Shown here one piece after another: positions 8,502 through 17,422 of a stretch of 64,000 nt of DNA. The notes beneath the pieces were generated by a model. The model made no database searches. It was given only the letters and a program-made list of their open reading frames with translations, and was not told the origin of the DNA. How positions within the stretch are numbered: position 1 is the stretch's first letter; the number at the start of each line of letters is the position of its first letter. Position numbers and translations under genes: made by a program. Origin of the DNA: Alicyclobacillus acidocaldarius subsp. acidocaldarius Tc-4-1 (GTDB taxonomy: Bacteria; Bacillota; Bacilli; Alicyclobacillales; Alicyclobacillaceae); contig NC_017167.1 in NCBI RefSeq assembly GCF_000219875.1, positions 2,379,361-2,443,360 of the forward strand, in the 5' to 3' direction.

Positions 8502-10277
8502 TCACGAAAATAGCCGCGATTCGACGCCACTCTCCGCATGAAGCCGCGCGTACAATCCCCCGAGTCGCACCAACTCGTCGTGGCGCCCGCGCTCGACGAT
8601 CCGGCCTCGATCGAGCACCAGGATCTGATCCGCATGGCGAATGGTCGCGAGCCGATGGGCGATGACCAGCGTGGTACGCCCTTGGCTCGCCGCCCGGAGC
8701 CCCTGCTGCACCCACTGCTCCGTCTGGCTGTCGAGGTTCGCGGTAGCCTCGTCGAGGATGAGCACGCGCGGATTGAGCGCGACAATCCGGGCAAACGCGA
8801 TGAGCTGCCGCTCGCCCATCGAAAGATTGGCGCCTCGACCGTAGATGAAGGTATCGTAGCCATCCGGCAATTTCGCGATGACGCGATCCGCCCCCACCGC
8901 GCGCGCGGCCTCCTCCACGCGCGCATCCGAGATGTCCGAGCGGAACATGCGAATGTTGTCGCGAATGGTGCCCGTGAACAGATGGACCTCCTGCTGCACG
9001 ATCCCGACGAACCGGTGCAGCGCGTCCTGCGCAAGCCATCGCAGGGGCACTCCGTCCAACAGCACTTCGCCTTCGTCGGGATCGTAGAAACGAAGCAGCA
9101 GGCTCATCAGTGAACTCTTCCCTGCCCCCGTCGGTCCGACAATTCCGACGAACGATCCGGGCTCTGCCGTGAACGAAATGTCCCGCAGGACCGGATGGCG
9201 CGGGTCGTAACCGAACGTGACGTGGCGAAACTCCACGCGGCCGCGCGCATTGGGCGGCAGCGAGACGGGGCACTCGGGATCGAGCACCTCCGGCTCGATT
9301 TCGAGGATCTGGCCAATCCGCTCGGCGGCCACCATGGCCGACTGAAGGGTGTTCCACTGCTGGGTCATGGCGTTGATGGGCTGAAAGAACTGCTGGATGT
9401 ATCGGATGAACGCGTACAACGTGCCGAACGGGATGGCACCGCCGAGCACCGCGGTTCCCCCGATGTAGACCACAGCCGCCACGGACAGGTTGCCGAGCAT
9501 CTCAAAGGTCCGGTTGAACCAGACCGATGTGAAGTACTCCCGGATGTTGGCGTCCCGATGTTGCCCGGCGAGATGGCGAAACTTCTCCGCCTGGCGCGCC
9601 TCCTGACGGAAGAGCTGCGTGATCCGCATGCCGGCGAGGTTCTCGGCGAGAAACGCTACCATGCTCGCGAGCAGCGTGCGCGTGCGCTGGTAGCGGCGGC
9701 GCAGCGCGCCACGGAATCCTGCGGCAACAGCGAAGATGATGGGCACGAGCACCAGCGAAAACAGGCCCATGCGCAGGTCCAGGCGAAACATGGCGATGAG
9801 GATCATGATGATGGACAGGCCGTCTCGAATCATGCTCAAAAAGAAGTTGGTGAAGAACTGGTTCACCGTCTCGGTGTCGTTCGACACGTTCGCGACGAGC
9901 GCGCCGACGGCGCGGTTGTCGAAGAAGCGCATGGACTGGCGCTCAATGTGCTGAAAGAGCCCGACCCGGATGCTCCGGATGACGCTCTGCCCTGCCCTCT
10001 GCAGCAGCGTAATCTGCAGGTAGTTCGCCGCAACGCCCGCGACCACCACGCCGATGTACAGCGCCGCGATGTCGAGAAGCCCGCGCGCATTCGGATGGTG
10101 GCTCGAGATATCCTGGTCGATGGCGATTTTCACGAGATACGGCTGCATTACGTTCGATGCGTTGAAGACGATGACCAGCGCAATGACGGCGACAAATTGC
10201 CAAGCATACGGCCGCGCAAAGGGTAAGAGCCGCACAAGGGACTTCAAGCCGGGCGAAGACGGGCGCTCCTGCTTCAC
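8502..10277 (-). CDS. ABC exporter half-transporter, BmrD-like subunit
   Basis: 591 residues: six-helix exporter domain (about residues 20-320) and ATPase domain (about 350-580). Walker A is GPTGAGKSS, and Walker B ends in LILDEATANLD with the catalytic glutamate present. The signature is degenerate (LSMGERQL instead of LSGGQ). The preceding gene has the reverse pattern, so the two form a heterodimer with one working and one degenerate ATP site, as in BmrCD and TM287/288. The start is GTG at 10277, overlapping the TGA of its partner (GTGA), with GGAGGAGG upstream. Probably multidrug or lipid export. Confidence 0.88.
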   Translation of the reverse strand: MKQERPSSPGLKSLVRLLPFARPYAWQFVAVIALVIVFNASNVMQPYLVKIAIDQDISSHHPNARGLLDIAALYIGVVVAGVAANYLQITLLQRAGQSVIRSIRVGLFQHIERQSMRFFDNRAVGALVANVSNDTETVNQFFTNFFLSMIRDGLSIIMILIAMFRLDLRMGLFSLVLVPIIFAVAAGFRGALRRRYQRTRTLLASMVAFLAENLAGMRITQLFRQEARQAEKFRHLAGQHRDANIREYFTSVWFNRTFEMLGNLSVAAVVYIGGTAVLGGAIPFGTLYAFIRYIQQFFQPINAMTQQWNTLQSAMVAAERIGQILEIEPEVLDPECPVSLPPNARGRVEFRHVTFGYDPRHPVLRDISFTAEPGSFVGIVGPTGAGKSSLMSLLLRFYDPDEGEVLLDGVPLRWLAQDALHRFVGIVQQEVHLFTGTIRDNIRMFRSDISDARVEEAARAVGADRVIAKLPDGYDTFIYGRGANLSMGERQLIAFARIVALNPRVLILDEATANLDSQTEQWVQQGLRAASQGRTTLVIAHRLATIRHADQILVLDRGRIVERGRHDELVRLGGLYARLHAESGVESRLFS

Positions 10278-12016
10278 GAGACCTCCTCCTCCCGTGCCTG
10301 GAGCCGATACATCTCCGCGTAGATCCCACCTTTCCGGACGAGATCGTCGTGCGTCCCCTGCTCGGCGATCCGCCCTTCTCCCATGACGATGATCCAGTCT
10401 GCATCGCGCACCGCGGACAGCCTGTGCGCAATGACGAACACTGTGCGCTTGCGCCGCATGGCCCGGAACGAGGCGAGAATCCTTTTCTCCGTCTCCATAT
10501 CCACCGCGGACAGGCTGTCATCCAGGATGAGGATGGGCGCGTCCTTCAGCCACGCGCGCGCGATGGCCGTCCGCTGCCGCTGTCCGCCCGAAAGCGTCAC
10601 GCCGCGCTCGCCGATGAGGGTGTCATATCCGTCGGGGAAGCGGGCCACATCGTCCTCGAGACAAGCCGCCCGAGCCGCGGCCACGACGTCTTCGTCCGTC
10701 GCATCCGGGCGCCCGAAGGCGATGTTCTCCCGAAGCGTCGTCGAGAACAAAAACCCGTCCTGCGGCACAAAGGCGATGGACTTCCGCAGTTGTTCAAGCG
10801 ACAGGTCCCGGACATCGACGCCGTCAATCCGGATGGCTCCCGGAGGCGGATCGTAGATCCTAGGCAAGAGGCTGACGAGGGTTGTCTTTCCAGATCCTGT
10901 GCGCCCCACAATGCCAAGTGTCTGCCCGGGACGTACGCTGAGATGAATATCTCGGAGCACAGGGCGCTTTCCATCGGGATACGTGAAGGCATCGAGGTGG
11001 ATATCCACTGCGCCTTCGATCTTGTCGACGCGTACGGGATGCGGCGCGTCGGTCACCAAAGGCCGCTCTTGAAGCAGAAGATCGAGCCTCGCCATGGATG
11101 CAGACGCGCGCTGATACGAATTGATGACCTGGCCAATCTGCTGAAGCGGCACCACAAGCTGCCCCAAGTAGAGCGTGAAGGCGACGAACGAGCCGATGGG
11201 GATCTCATGTCGAATGGTGAGCCATCCGCCGTACAGGAGCGCGATGCCGAACGCCACTGAGCTCGCGGTGGGAATAATGGACTGGAACGCGGCCTGCTTG
11301 CGAACCAGGGACATCTGTTCGGATACGATGTGATCGACGCGATCCGCAAATCGCGCGACCTCGATGGGCTCGTTGGCCGTCGCCTTCACCAGCCGGATGG
11401 CGGTGAAGCTCTCCTCCGCCAACTCGGACATGGAAGACAGGGCCTCCTGCACCTGGCGCGACGACGCGCGCACCTTGGGGCCAATCCATACGACGAAAAA
11501 AGGGATACACAAAAGCGGGATCATGCTGAGCACGGTGAGTTTCCAGTTGACCGTGGTGAAGGTCATCACGAGCGTCGCGATGAGAAGAAACACGGCATTG
11601 GTGAGAATGTTGAGGCCGCCAGAGAGAGCCTCGCGGACCTGCTGCACGTCGTTCATGGCGTGACTCAACAAATCCCCAATGCTTCGGCGGCGGAAGTAGT
11701 CGACGTCCATCTTCTCCCAGTGCGCAAACAGCTTCGTTCGCAGCAAGTACTCGAATCCACGGGCCGCGCGGCCGTTCTGCGACTGGCCGATGCCGTAGAA
11801 AAGCACGTACAGCGTACCGACTGCCATGAGGAGGAGCGCGTACATGAAAACGCCTCGGCCGCTCAACCGATGCGAGCTCAATGCGTCGGTGAAGCGGCCG
11901 AGCAGGTTGGGGAATTGAACGAAAATCCATTCAGAGATGAGAATGGCAAGCGTTGATCCGACATAGCCGAAGCGATGCTCCCACAGGTACGACTTCAGCA
12001 GCGATTGCGGGCGTAT
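10274..12016 (-). CDS. ABC exporter half-transporter, BmrC-like subunit, non-ATG start
   Basis: Partner of the next gene. The ATPase domain has Walker A GRTGSGKTT, a canonical LSGGQRQR signature and Walker B LILDDSLSAVD, where Asp replaces the catalytic Glu; this marks the degenerate half of a heterodimer. From the TTG at 11881 the protein would be 535 residues and lack TM1. The frame continues upstream for 45 codons encoding a normal first membrane helix (LWEHRFGYVGSTLAILISEW), to a stop just beyond 12016. No ATG, GTG or TTG lies in that stretch. An ATA codon at 12016 sits just after a strong GGAGGAAGGTGAGG site, so initiation at ATA is the best guess and gives 580 residues, the family length. 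Confidence 0.82.
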   Translation of the reverse strand: MRPQSLLKSYLWEHRFGYVGSTLAILISEWIFVQFPNLLGRFTDALSSHRLSGRGVFMYALLLMAVGTLYVLFYGIGQSQNGRAARGFEYLLRTKLFAHWEKMDVDYFRRRSIGDLLSHAMNDVQQVREALSGGLNILTNAVFLLIATLVMTFTTVNWKLTVLSMIPLLCIPFFVVWIGPKVRASSRQVQEALSSMSELAEESFTAIRLVKATANEPIEVARFADRVDHIVSEQMSLVRKQAAFQSIIPTASSVAFGIALLYGGWLTIRHEIPIGSFVAFTLYLGQLVVPLQQIGQVINSYQRASASMARLDLLLQERPLVTDAPHPVRVDKIEGAVDIHLDAFTYPDGKRPVLRDIHLSVRPGQTLGIVGRTGSGKTTLVSLLPRIYDPPPGAIRIDGVDVRDLSLEQLRKSIAFVPQDGFLFSTTLRENIAFGRPDATDEDVVAAARAACLEDDVARFPDGYDTLIGERGVTLSGGQRQRTAIARAWLKDAPILILDDSLSAVDMETEKRILASFRAMRRKRTVFVIAHRLSAVRDADWIIVMGEGRIAEQGTHDDLVRKGGIYAEMYRLQAREEEVS

Positions 12017-12159
12017 AGGACCTCACCTTCCTCCACTTCGGTCGTCAGCCCTATTACGATACCGCACTCATTCGTGCCCAGCAAGAGAAGGATGCCGCCT
12101 CTTGACAGGCGCGAAAACGACCATTCAAACGCCCATTGGCCATTACGGCCATCCGTCAT
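11995..12159 (-). CDS. 54-residue protein between nhaC-type gene and ABC exporter
   Basis: Starts at ATG 12159 in an ATGA overlap with the stop of the antiporter gene and ends 22 bases inside the proposed start of the ABC subunit, so it is tightly packed between two real genes. The sequence (FSRLSRGGILLLLGTNECGI, ending EVLYARNRC) has a mildly hydrophobic middle and no recognised domain. Its 3' end carries the ribosome site of the ABC gene, so translating it may help initiation at the unusual start there. It could be a leader-type or small accessory protein; function unknown. Confidence 0.5.
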   Translation of the reverse strand: MTDGRNGQWAFEWSFSRLSRGGILLLLGTNECGIVIGLTTEVEEGEVLYARNRC

Positions 12160-13697
12160 CGAGCGATCTCGCCGAGCAGAAAGTACCCTATCACGCACGC
12201 CGCCACGGGGATGAGCGCCGTCTTCAGCTTGTAGTTGGCGTAGTCCATGACGGGAACCTTCATCACGGTGGCCATCGCCACCGTGTTGTCACTCAACGGT
12301 GAGACAAAGCCGCCGAACGTGCCGCTCGCGAACACGGCCCCTGCCGCAATGGCGAGGCTCCCCGCGCCGCCCTGGGCAAGCGAGAACGCGAGCGGCATCA
12401 GGATGGCCCAGGTGCCGAAAGAGCTGCCTAGAACGTAGGAGATGAGGCAGCCAACGATGAAGAGCGCCGGAATGATGAGCGATCTCGGCACGTATTGGAC
12501 AATCTCCCGCTGACAGAACTGCGCAAAGCCGAGATCGGCCGCAACCGCAGAAACCGCCCAGATGAGCGCCAGAAGGACGATGACGGGCATCATTTCGTTG
12601 CCGCCTTGCAAAAAGCCTACCATGATGCGATGGAGCGGCGTGCCTCGGACAGCGTACAGCACGGCCATCGCAACGACCGTGAGCACCAGCGCCTCCAGCA
12701 TCGCCTTCGCCGCGTTGGACTGCACGAAGGCTTGGACAAGCGTCCGCCCGGGCGCGTACCCAGAGAGGACGGTGAACGCAAGTGTGCTGGCCAAGAGGAG
12801 CGCCAGCGGGAAGACGAGGTTCATGACGGAGGGATGCGCGCGCTTCGCGAGCGCCTCGACGGGATCGGGCACCTCCTCCTCGGCAGCCTCCCGGCGGCGC
12901 ATACCGCGCTGTACCGCAGCATCCTGCGGAAAGGCCATAGCCCCTGCTTCGAGCCCGAAGACTCCTCGGTGCTCGTGCGCGAGGCGCGGAAACGGGCTGA
13001 CTTCGCCGCCATCTGGCATAGCGCCAGTCATTCGGGTCGACGTCCGCACCTGCGTCGAGAAGCGGAAAAACGTCAGGAACGCCCCCATCAAGAGCATCGC
13101 CCAGGCAAAGAAGTTGTACGGAATAGTCGCGAGAAACAGCGCGTACGGAGACGCTGCCGCGGTGTGGTGCGCGGACGTGTGCATGAGTCCGACCATATAA
13201 GCCACGAAAGCGGTCCCGATGGGGACCACGGCGCAAAGCGGCGTCGCCGTGACGTCGATGGTGAACGCAACTTGTTCCTTTGCGATGCGGAAACGTTCGA
13301 AGACGCGGCTCACAATGGGTGCCACCGTCAGGATGCGGAAGTCGGGCGCCATGCAGGTGAAGAGGCTCGACAACCAGGTGAATACAAAGGCCCCACGAGG
13401 CGAGTGAATCCGCGCCTCCATCCAGCGGCTGAATCCCTTGACGCCGCCCGAGACGCGCAAAAGGCCCACAAAGGAGCCGAACAGGTAGAGAAAGAGAATG
13501 AGACTCATGTTGCCAGAGAGTCCAAGCTCTCGGCCAATGTAAGCGATGGCGGACTCAAGGCCGGCTAGCGGGCGGGGGTGTTCGATATAGCAACCGACGA
13601 ACAGCCCAAGCGCGAGTCCCAAAATCACCTGTTTCGTCAGAAGCGCCACGGGGATAATGACGATGAACGGCACGATGGATGCGAATGATCCGTGCAT
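12156..13697 (-). CDS. NhaC-family Na+/H+ antiporter
   Basis: 513 residues and about 11-12 membrane helices. Family features include the membrane segments VPFIVIIPVALLTKQVILG and GSFVGLLRVSGGVKGFSRW, and the re-entrant glycine/serine-rich ends such as CLISYVLGSSFGTWAILMPL. A hydrophilic loop of about 60 residues (DGGEVSPFPRLAHEHR to AEEEVPDPVEALAKR) lies mid-protein, longer than usual. The ATG at 13697 has GGAGGAGG upstream. It starts a run with the 54-residue ORF and the two ABC subunits. It probably exchanges sodium or another cation or metabolite for protons. Confidence 0.82.
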   Translation of the reverse strand: MHGSFASIVPFIVIIPVALLTKQVILGLALGLFVGCYIEHPRPLAGLESAIAYIGRELGLSGNMSLILFLYLFGSFVGLLRVSGGVKGFSRWMEARIHSPRGAFVFTWLSSLFTCMAPDFRILTVAPIVSRVFERFRIAKEQVAFTIDVTATPLCAVVPIGTAFVAYMVGLMHTSAHHTAAASPYALFLATIPYNFFAWAMLLMGAFLTFFRFSTQVRTSTRMTGAMPDGGEVSPFPRLAHEHRGVFGLEAGAMAFPQDAAVQRGMRRREAAEEEVPDPVEALAKRAHPSVMNLVFPLALLLASTLAFTVLSGYAPGRTLVQAFVQSNAAKAMLEALVLTVVAMAVLYAVRGTPLHRIMVGFLQGGNEMMPVIVLLALIWAVSAVAADLGFAQFCQREIVQYVPRSLIIPALFIVGCLISYVLGSSFGTWAILMPLAFSLAQGGAGSLAIAAGAVFASGTFGGFVSPLSDNTVAMATVMKVPVMDYANYKLKTALIPVAACVIGYFLLGEIAR

Positions 13698-13775
13698 GCG
13701 GAACCTCCTCCCTGCATCCTTTGTACAGTGTCCTCCAAACCGCGTTAGACATACCTCAGGGAGGGGGGAAACGGT

Positions 13776-14276
13776 GTGCTCGGCGTGATGGATCTCGACC
13801 TCATGGAGGTTTGCAGTGTGCTCTCGTCCATCGGTACGCTCGCCATCGCGCTCACGTCGTGGTACCAGATTCGGCGCGATACGCAGATTGGCTACGTGCC
13901 GATGGTCGTGATCGACGATTTTCAACGGCTGGACGGCGAATTGGTGGCCGAACTGCGAAACTACGGCACGGGTCCGGCGTTGGATGTGAAGCTATGGGGA
14001 ATGAGAGGGGAAGAGCGCGTGCCGATTGCGCCTGTGGTGGAGGGACGCCGCATGTCAGGGCTGCACCTCGCACCGGCGGAGGCCAAACGCGTGCATCTCG
14101 CTGCAGACTGGCGTTCTCGACACTGGGGAGATGAGAAAGCGCCAGATGAGATTGTCCTCCGCTATCGGTCCGTCCGAGGACGGAAGTTTTCCGCGCGGTC
14201 CCAAATTCCGCCGGAGCTTCGGACGCAAGCAAACCCAAGCAAGCTCGGGCAAGCCGGAAGCGGCTTGCCCGAGTGA
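13776..14276 (+). CDS. Membrane-anchored protein of unknown function
   Basis: 166 residues starting at GTG 13776 with GGGAGGGGGG upstream. One N-terminal helix (VLSSIGTLAIALTSWYQI) is followed by a soluble, probably beta-rich domain (ELRNYGTGPALDVKLWG is typical of small N-anchored proteins with an Ig-like fold). Divergent from the antiporter gene and convergent with oppA. No family is recognised with confidence. Confidence 0.6.
   Translation: MLGVMDLDLMEVCSVLSSIGTLAIALTSWYQIRRDTQIGYVPMVVIDDFQRLDGELVAELRNYGTGPALDVKLWGMRGEERVPIAPVVEGRRMSGLHLAPAEAKRVHLAADWRSRHWGDEKAPDEIVLRYRSVRGRKFSARSQIPPELRTQANPSKLGQAGSGLPE
14244..14273. terminator. 13-bp perfect hairpin between convergent genes
   Basis: CTCGGGCAAGCCG and its exact complement with a GAAG loop. 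It overlaps the last codons of the plus-strand gene and lies 10 bases past the oppA stop on the minus strand, where CTTGCTTGGGTTTGCTT follows. It probably terminates oppA transcription; the T tract is imperfect. Confidence 0.55.
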
Positions 14277-14282
14277 GAGGCT

Positions 14283-16052
14283 TCACTTGCTGGAGGACAT
14301 CCAGATGTAGTTGAGGAGCGAATACCCGGTTGTCGGGTTGAGCACCTGCGTCGTGGCATTGTGCACGTTGGGCGCGATGACCGTGATACCAGCCGGGACA
14401 TTCTGCCACAAGACGGGCAACTGCTTTGCGATGTAGTCCTCGTACGCGAAGAAGTTCTTCATGTTCTCGGCCTGCGAGGAGACCGGCTCGGTGGTCTTTG
14501 CAATCAGCTTGTCGGCCGTCGGATCGTTATAACCGAAGTTGTCCAGGCCGCCAGGCTCGAACAACTGCTCGCCGGATGGATAGGATCCGCCGTACGTGAT
14601 GCCCGTACCGGCTGCCGCAGCCCACTTGCCGGGGTTCTTAGTGTCGCTCATGATCCCAATTTCCTGGTTAAACGGCATCTGCTGCAGCGTCACGTCGACG
14701 CCAATTTGCTTCCAGTCCTGCTGCACAAGTTCCGCCTCTTGCAGCGTCGACTCGGAACCAGAAGAAACCAGCATGGTGAACTGGAGCTTCTGACCGTCCT
14801 TCGTCATGACGCCATTCTCCATCTTCCACCCGTCCGATTCAAGCAGCTGCTTGGCCTTCGCCGGGTTGTAAGCGAAGAGATTATTGAGAGACGGATCGTA
14901 GTACACCGTCTTCGGCTGCGCAGGAATTGGCCCATAGAGGGGCGGCGCGAATCCGTGATAAATGTCCTGGTTGATTTCATTCTGGTTCATCGCGTATTCT
15001 AAGGCTTCACGAACCTTGAGATCGTTAAACGCGCTGTAGAGGGGCGACCCCTTCTGCAAGTTCAACTCGATAAAATCGTAGCCGAAATTGTAGGCAGGAA
15101 CAATCTTATAACCCATCTTGATGAGACTGTTTCGAGCATTCCACTGCGATGGATCGAGATAGCCGAGATTGACCGAGCCGCTGCGAAGCGCTGCGAATTC
15201 AGAATCAGCCGAGCCCTCGTATTGGAAGACCAGCTTATTCAGCGTGCTCTTGTGGCCAGCGAACGTGGGGTTAGGAACAAGCACCCACGCCTGGCTCTGC
15301 TTCGCACTCACGAGCTTGAAGGGCCCATCCACCACGGTGAAGAAGCTCGGATTGGTGGCCTCTTTGCCAAGGTAGGCAATCTCCTGCGCCATGTTGTTGG
15401 GGTACTTGTTCCATGCATGCTCGGGCAAAGCCGTAAGCTGACCGATGCCGTTGTAGATGAACCACTGCTGGTTCACGGGCTTCTTAAGCGTGATCTGCAC
15501 CGTGTAGTTGTCGAGTGCTACCACACTCTTAACGTTGCTTGGCACGTCGCCCGAACCTGCATTGTAGTTCGGCCAGGGTGGCACGTTTGACTCGTCGGTT
15601 GCTTTGATCAGGTTGTAATCCCAGACCACGTCTTGCGCGGTCACAGGCTTTCCATCAGACCACACCCAGTTCTTCTTTAGATGAATGGTATACACGGTAC
15701 CGGTGGCGTTGTAGTCGATGCTGCTCGCGAAGCTATCATTCCAGTCGATCGCATAGTTACTGCCAATATAGAGGACACCGGGATAGAGTAAAATTTGCAG
15801 CGCCGCGTTGTAAATGCTCGCGTTGGCGGAATTCGTTAGAGGTAGATACCAGTTGATGTTCGTCGACGGGGCCAGCGCGACGACCAGAGTCCCCCCCTTC
15901 TGGACCGGCTGGACCGACGCCGCAGACGGTGTAGGAGTTGATACGGGTTTTGATGATGGAACCGCATTCGTCCCACAACCTGCGATGAGCCCAGCCGACA
16001 GGACCACCGATGCGGCGGTCACGCCTCCTGCTTGCCTGACTCGTTTTTTCAT
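14283..16052 (-). CDS. Oligopeptide ABC transporter substrate-binding lipoprotein (second copy)
   Basis: 589 residues, SBP family 5 (OppA/DppA). The signal peptide ends in lipobox LIAGC, so it is membrane-anchored outside the cell. The body is closely similar to the other copy at 18367-20106 (shared GGTLVVAL, SLKKNW-like and PSGEQLFEPGGLD segments), so they are paralogues. Start ATG at 16052. It is separated from oppB by a terminator and has its own promoter, so it can be expressed alone. Its base composition is visibly more AT-rich than that of its paralogue. Confidence 0.9.
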   Translation of the reverse strand: MKKRVRQAGGVTAASVVLSAGLIAGCGTNAVPSSKPVSTPTPSAASVQPVQKGGTLVVALAPSTNINWYLPLTNSANASIYNAALQILLYPGVLYIGSNYAIDWNDSFASSIDYNATGTVYTIHLKKNWVWSDGKPVTAQDVVWDYNLIKATDESNVPPWPNYNAGSGDVPSNVKSVVALDNYTVQITLKKPVNQQWFIYNGIGQLTALPEHAWNKYPNNMAQEIAYLGKEATNPSFFTVVDGPFKLVSAKQSQAWVLVPNPTFAGHKSTLNKLVFQYEGSADSEFAALRSGSVNLGYLDPSQWNARNSLIKMGYKIVPAYNFGYDFIELNLQKGSPLYSAFNDLKVREALEYAMNQNEINQDIYHGFAPPLYGPIPAQPKTVYYDPSLNNLFAYNPAKAKQLLESDGWKMENGVMTKDGQKLQFTMLVSSGSESTLQEAELVQQDWKQIGVDVTLQQMPFNQEIGIMSDTKNPGKWAAAAGTGITYGGSYPSGEQLFEPGGLDNFGYNDPTADKLIAKTTEPVSSQAENMKNFFAYEDYIAKQLPVLWQNVPAGITVIAPNVHNATTQVLNPTTGYSLLNYIWMSSSK

Positions 16053-16151
16053 TACATGTGAACCCCCTTCTGTTTCGTCCGTCGCGAGGGAACCTGTTTG
16101 AAGTTCCTCGGCACGAACCCTTTGAATTGGCAGACTTCTTTTATGAGTCTT

Positions 16152-16180
16152 AGCATACGAGTCTGGCGGCTGTGTGTAAA
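16152..16180 (-). promoter_or_regulatory. Sigma-A-type promoter for the second oppA
   Basis: On the minus strand TTTACA (16180-16175), 17-base spacer, TATGCT (16157-16152). It lies about 100 bases upstream of the oppA ATG. The rest of the 371-base gap (16053-16423) holds AT-rich DNA and the oppB terminator, with no gene seen. Confidence 0.6.
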
Positions 16181-16378
16181 GCGCATTCCAAACAAGCAGT
16201 CCGATTACCTGAGGCGACATTTTACCCGTCAGATCAAGGCTTCACATCTGTTTTCTATCAATCACGCATGTCTAATTAAAAAAATTCTTAATCGATGGAA
16301 GGATGGGAGACTTTAGGTCCGAACCGCCAGAATCTTGCGCAAGGCTGTGTCAGAGGATTGTCCAAAGCCAAAACAACG

Positions 16379-16411
16379 GTGGGTCCGCTCGACTTCGTCG
16401 AGCAGACCCAC
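16379..16411 (-). terminator. Terminator after oppB
   Basis: 15-bp stem (GTGGGTCCGCTCGAC with GTCGAGCAGACCCAC, one G-T wobble) and TTC/GAA loop. On the minus strand it is followed by CGTTGTTTTGG. It lies 13 bases past the oppB stop. Confidence 0.7.
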
Positions 16412-16423
16412 ATACGGTTTCTC

Positions 16424-17386
16424 TCACGACATCGATTCGAGGCTAATCCGCGGATCAACCAAGCTGTACAGGATGTCCGCCAGCAGGTTGCCGATAATGG
16501 TCAGCGCACCGAGGAACATCGTCACGCCCAGCAAAACAGGATAATCCAGTGTTCCTACGGCATTCCAATAAAGGAGGCCCATGCCTGGATAGTTAAAGAT
16601 CTCTTCGATGAACAGGGCGCCTGCGAAAAGCGCCGGGAACGACAGGCCAAAAAGCGTAATTTGCGGCAGAATCGAATTCCTGAGCACGTGACGCCACAGC
16701 ACCTGCGACTCACGCAAGCCTTTCGCTCGCGCCGTGCGGACGTAGTCCATGAGCAGCGTTTCGCGCACGGATGAGCGCATGTAGCGCGAGTAACCAGCCA
16801 GCGTGACCAGTGTCAAGGTCGCGGCGGGCAGGATCAGGTGATGCAGCCAATCCCAGAAGCCCGGATTCGGATCCTGCGGGTTCACCACGCCGCCGGACGG
16901 AAACCAGTGCAACTGGATGGAGAAGAACATCACCATCAGAATGCCCAACCAGAACGACGGCATCGAGTAGAAGAAGTAGTTCAGCACGGTGATAATGTGA
17001 TCGGCGATGGTGTTTTCGAAATACGCCTGCACCGTGCCGATGAGCATCGCGAACAACTGCGCGAAGATGGTCGCAATCAGGACGAGCGACAGCGTGTTCG
17101 GCAGCGCATGTGCGATGAGGTACGTCACCGGCTCCGTGTAGTTATACGAGTATCCGAGGTTGCCGTGGAGGATGTTCCACAACCAGATCAGATACTGCAT
17201 GTAAAGCGGCTTGTTCAGGCCGAGCGACTGCGCCAGGGCCGCGGCCCGCTGCGGCGTGTAATGCTGGCCGAGCAGAATGCGGACCGGGTTCCCCGGGACA
17301 ATATGGAGCAGGATGAACGTAATAATGGAAATTCCAATGAGCGACGGAATGGCCTGCAGGATGCGGCGCACAATGTAGCTCAGCAT
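16424..17386 (-). CDS. Oligopeptide ABC transporter permease OppB/DppB
   Basis: 320 residues with six membrane helices; N-terminal MLSYIVRRILQAIPSLIGIS is typical of DppB. The EAA-type coupling loop reads RTARAKGLRESQVLWRHVLR, followed by the motif FIEEIFNYPGMGLL. It pairs with OppC, encoded 36 bases upstream, to form the channel fed by the OppA lipoproteins and driven by OppDF. Confidence 0.92.
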   Translation of the reverse strand: MLSYIVRRILQAIPSLIGISIITFILLHIVPGNPVRILLGQHYTPQRAAALAQSLGLNKPLYMQYLIWLWNILHGNLGYSYNYTEPVTYLIAHALPNTLSLVLIATIFAQLFAMLIGTVQAYFENTIADHIITVLNYFFYSMPSFWLGILMVMFFSIQLHWFPSGGVVNPQDPNPGFWDWLHHLILPAATLTLVTLAGYSRYMRSSVRETLLMDYVRTARAKGLRESQVLWRHVLRNSILPQITLFGLSFPALFAGALFIEEIFNYPGMGLLYWNAVGTLDYPVLLGVTMFLGALTIIGNLLADILYSLVDPRISLESMS

Positions 17387-17422
17387 TCGGGCTCACCCCA
17401 CTTCCGTGATCGACTTGCGCCA

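Noticed and set aside
7535-9034. A 499-codon reading that extends the membrane-protein gene far upstream
   Set aside because: The first 200 codons lie in another frame over the well-supported ABC subunit gene; the ribosome site at 8392 marks the real start.
12156-13925. Longer start for the antiporter gene at 13925
   Set aside because: The extension is hydrophilic, overlaps the divergent gene, and has no ribosome site; ATG 13697 has GGAGGAGG.
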